A stretch of DNA of 6,546 bases, from the NCBI GenBank assembly GCA_013696015.1, contig JACCZI010000220.1, positions 1 through 6,546 of the forward strand, given 5' to 3'. The stretch comes from Nocardioidaceae bacterium. Its GTDB lineage: Bacteria > Actinomycetota > Actinomycetes > Propionibacteriales > Nocardioidaceae. A program made the position numbers and the translations under genes. Numbering within the stretch: position 1 is the stretch's first letter; the number at the start of each line of letters is the position of its first letter. Below, piece after piece: positions 5,384 through 6,546 of this stretch. The notes under the pieces were generated by a model that was given only the letters and a program-made list of their open reading frames with translations, had not been told where the DNA came from and did not search any database.

Positions 5384-6546
5384 GTGAGCACTGAGCGCCG
5401 CGAGATGTACGTGCACGTCGGCGTCCCCAAGACCGGCACGACCTTCTTGCAGACCGTGCTGTGGAAGGCCAAGCGAGACCTGCGCGAGGAGCAGGGCCTG
5501 ACGCTGCCGGGCCGGCGATCCGAGGATCATGTCCACGCTGCGCAGGACCTTCGGGGGTTGCACGACGCCAAGCAGTACTCCGCGCGGTCACACGGCGGCC
5601 TCGAGCGCTTCGAGGCCGCGCTGAAGAACATCAGGACGCCGCGGGCGCTGTTCACCCAAGAGCTATTGGCGCCGTCGACCTACGAGCAGGTGGATCGCTT
5701 CCTCGGCCTGTTCGAGGACTTCGACGTCCACGTCATCATCACCGCGCGCGACCTCGCGCGTCAGATCCCGTCCGGGTGGCAGCAGCGCGTGAAGCGCCGG
5801 GTCGGGACGTCGTACGCCGACTACCTCGCAACCGTTCTCGACGACCCCGACATGGCCTACGCGTTCTGGCGCAGCCAGGACATCGCCGAGGTCGCACGAC
5901 GCTGGGGTAAGCCGCTCTCACCGGACCGGGTCCACATCGTGACGCTGCCGCCGTCGGGCGCCCCACCGGGGCTGCTGCTGGAGCGGTTCTGCTCGGTGAT
6001 CGGGGTCGACCCGGAGCGCCTCGACACCGACGTGGCCCGGGACAACAGCTCGTTGAGCGCTCCGCAGGCCGAGCTGATGCGGCGGGTCAACCTCGCGCTC
6101 GGCGACCGGCTGGTGCACCGGCAGGAGGGCTACAACCGGCTCGCCAAGCGCTACTTCGCCAAGGGGGTGCTGGCGCAGCAGATCGGGCCGGCAGTGAAGC
6201 TGCCCGCTCGGTACGCCAAGCGCACCCGCCTGCTGTCGGCGCAGATGATCGCGGAGATCCGCGACCAGGGCTATGACGTGGTCGGGGACCTGGCTGACCT
6301 CGAGCCGACGATTTTCGGGGAGTCGGCCGGTGATGCCGAGCAGTTCGACGCCGTCGTCACCGACGCCACGGTCGCCGATGCCGGCGTGGAGGCGCTGGCA
6401 ACCGTGCTCGCACAGCGCTACGAAGACCTGCGGCGCATCGACGAGCTGCGCACCCGCCTGCGGGCGGCCGAGGACACCTGGCGGCGCCGAAACCGCCGCC
6501 GCCTGGCGGCCGTGAAGCGCGATCCGGCGCGGCTGCTGGACAAGAT
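5384..6546 (+). CDS. Sulfotransferase-family protein with charged C-terminal extension, 3' end outside window
   Basis: The frame stays open from an in-frame TAG at 5366-5368 to the window end, giving 387 codons with no stop. The 5' phosphosulfate-binding loop of PAPS-dependent sulfotransferases is clear: VGVPKTGTTFLQ, residues 12-23. Arg122 and Ser130 in ARDLARQIPS have the eight-residue spacing of the 3'-phosphate-binding Arg and Ser. NSSLSAPQAELMRRVN at 221-236 looks like the C-terminal part of the core. Residues 335-372 are rich in Leu, Arg and Glu and probably helical or coiled coil. It should transfer sulfate from PAPS to an unknown acceptor, perhaps a glycan or lipid. The start is uncertain: ATG 5372, ATG 5375, GTG 5384 and ATG 5405 are all in frame and none has a good ribosome binding site. 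GTG 5384 is chosen as a compromise, and ATG 5405 is the shortest version that keeps the motif. Confidence 0.85.
   Translation, partial: MSTERREMYVHVGVPKTGTTFLQTVLWKAKRDLREEQGLTLPGRRSEDHVHAAQDLRGLHDAKQYSARSHGGLERFEAALKNIRTPRALFTQELLAPSTYEQVDRFLGLFEDFDVHVIITARDLARQIPSGWQQRVKRRVGTSYADYLATVLDDPDMAYAFWRSQDIAEVARRWGKPLSPDRVHIVTLPPSGAPPGLLLERFCSVIGVDPERLDTDVARDNSSLSAPQAELMRRVNLALGDRLVHRQEGYNRLAKRYFAKGVLAQQIGPAVKLPARYAKRTRLLSAQMIAEIRDQGYDVVGDLADLEPTIFGESAGDAEQFDAVVTDATVADAGVEALATVLAQRYEDLRRIDELRTRLRAAEDTWRRRNRRRLAAVKRDPARLLDK

Noticed and set aside
4592..5563. 323-residue minus-strand frame
   Set aside because: Gln/Asp/His/Arg-rich shadow of the YihY gene extending into the sulfotransferase, without any domain.
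1..6546. CRISPR arrays, tRNA or rRNA genes, insertion sequences, toxin-antitoxin pairs
   Set aside because: No regularly spaced direct repeats, tRNA cloverleaf, transposase motifs or small paired genes were found on reading both strands.

Overview
The window is GC-rich throughout, with strong third-position G/C and long spurious ORFs on the opposite strand. It encodes an SOS-box-controlled LysM protein of the DivS/ChiZ layout, a Dps with lysine/arginine-rich tails and a YihY/BrkB membrane protein. Together these point to a high-GC actinobacterium (Mycobacteriales, Pseudonocardiales or a relative); I cannot name the genus. No rRNA, tRNA, CRISPR array, insertion sequence or phage gene is visible. 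It reads as ordinary chromosomal sequence rich in stress and metal genes.

Left part (1-2146, + strand): the 3' portion of a two-domain multicopper oxidase is followed, with a 1-base stop/start overlap, by a ZIP-type metal permease that carries an extra extracytoplasmic domain. The pair looks translationally coupled and is probably an oxidase-linked metal handling unit.

Middle part (2147-2942): a 183-base regulatory region holds a near-consensus actinobacterial SOS box, an overlapping perfect palindrome, a leader hairpin and a strong ribosome binding site. It drives a 126-residue membrane-anchored LysM protein resembling the SOS division inhibitors DivS, ChiZ and YneA, but no lexA lies beside it. 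A strong intrinsic terminator sits about 150 bases after the gene.

Right-middle part (2943-4330): a class I SAM-dependent methyltransferase is broken by a one-base frameshift and has no stop where its domain ends, so its frame runs into the 3' end of a convergent dps gene on the minus strand. Dps has all five ferroxidase ligands and basic tails at both ends. A 159-base divergent intergenic region separates dps from the next gene.

Right part (4331-6546, + strand): a complete YihY/BrkB family membrane protein is followed at once by a 12-bp hairpin without a U tract. A sulfotransferase-like gene with a PAPS-binding loop and a charged, probably coiled-coil C-terminal region then runs off the window.

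The genes do not form one pathway. Shared themes are metal oxidation and transport (oxidase, ZIP, Dps) and stress response (SOS LysM gene, Dps). I found no convincing new multi-gene system. The observations most worth following are the coupled oxidase-ZIP pair and the SOS-controlled LysM gene separated from lexA.
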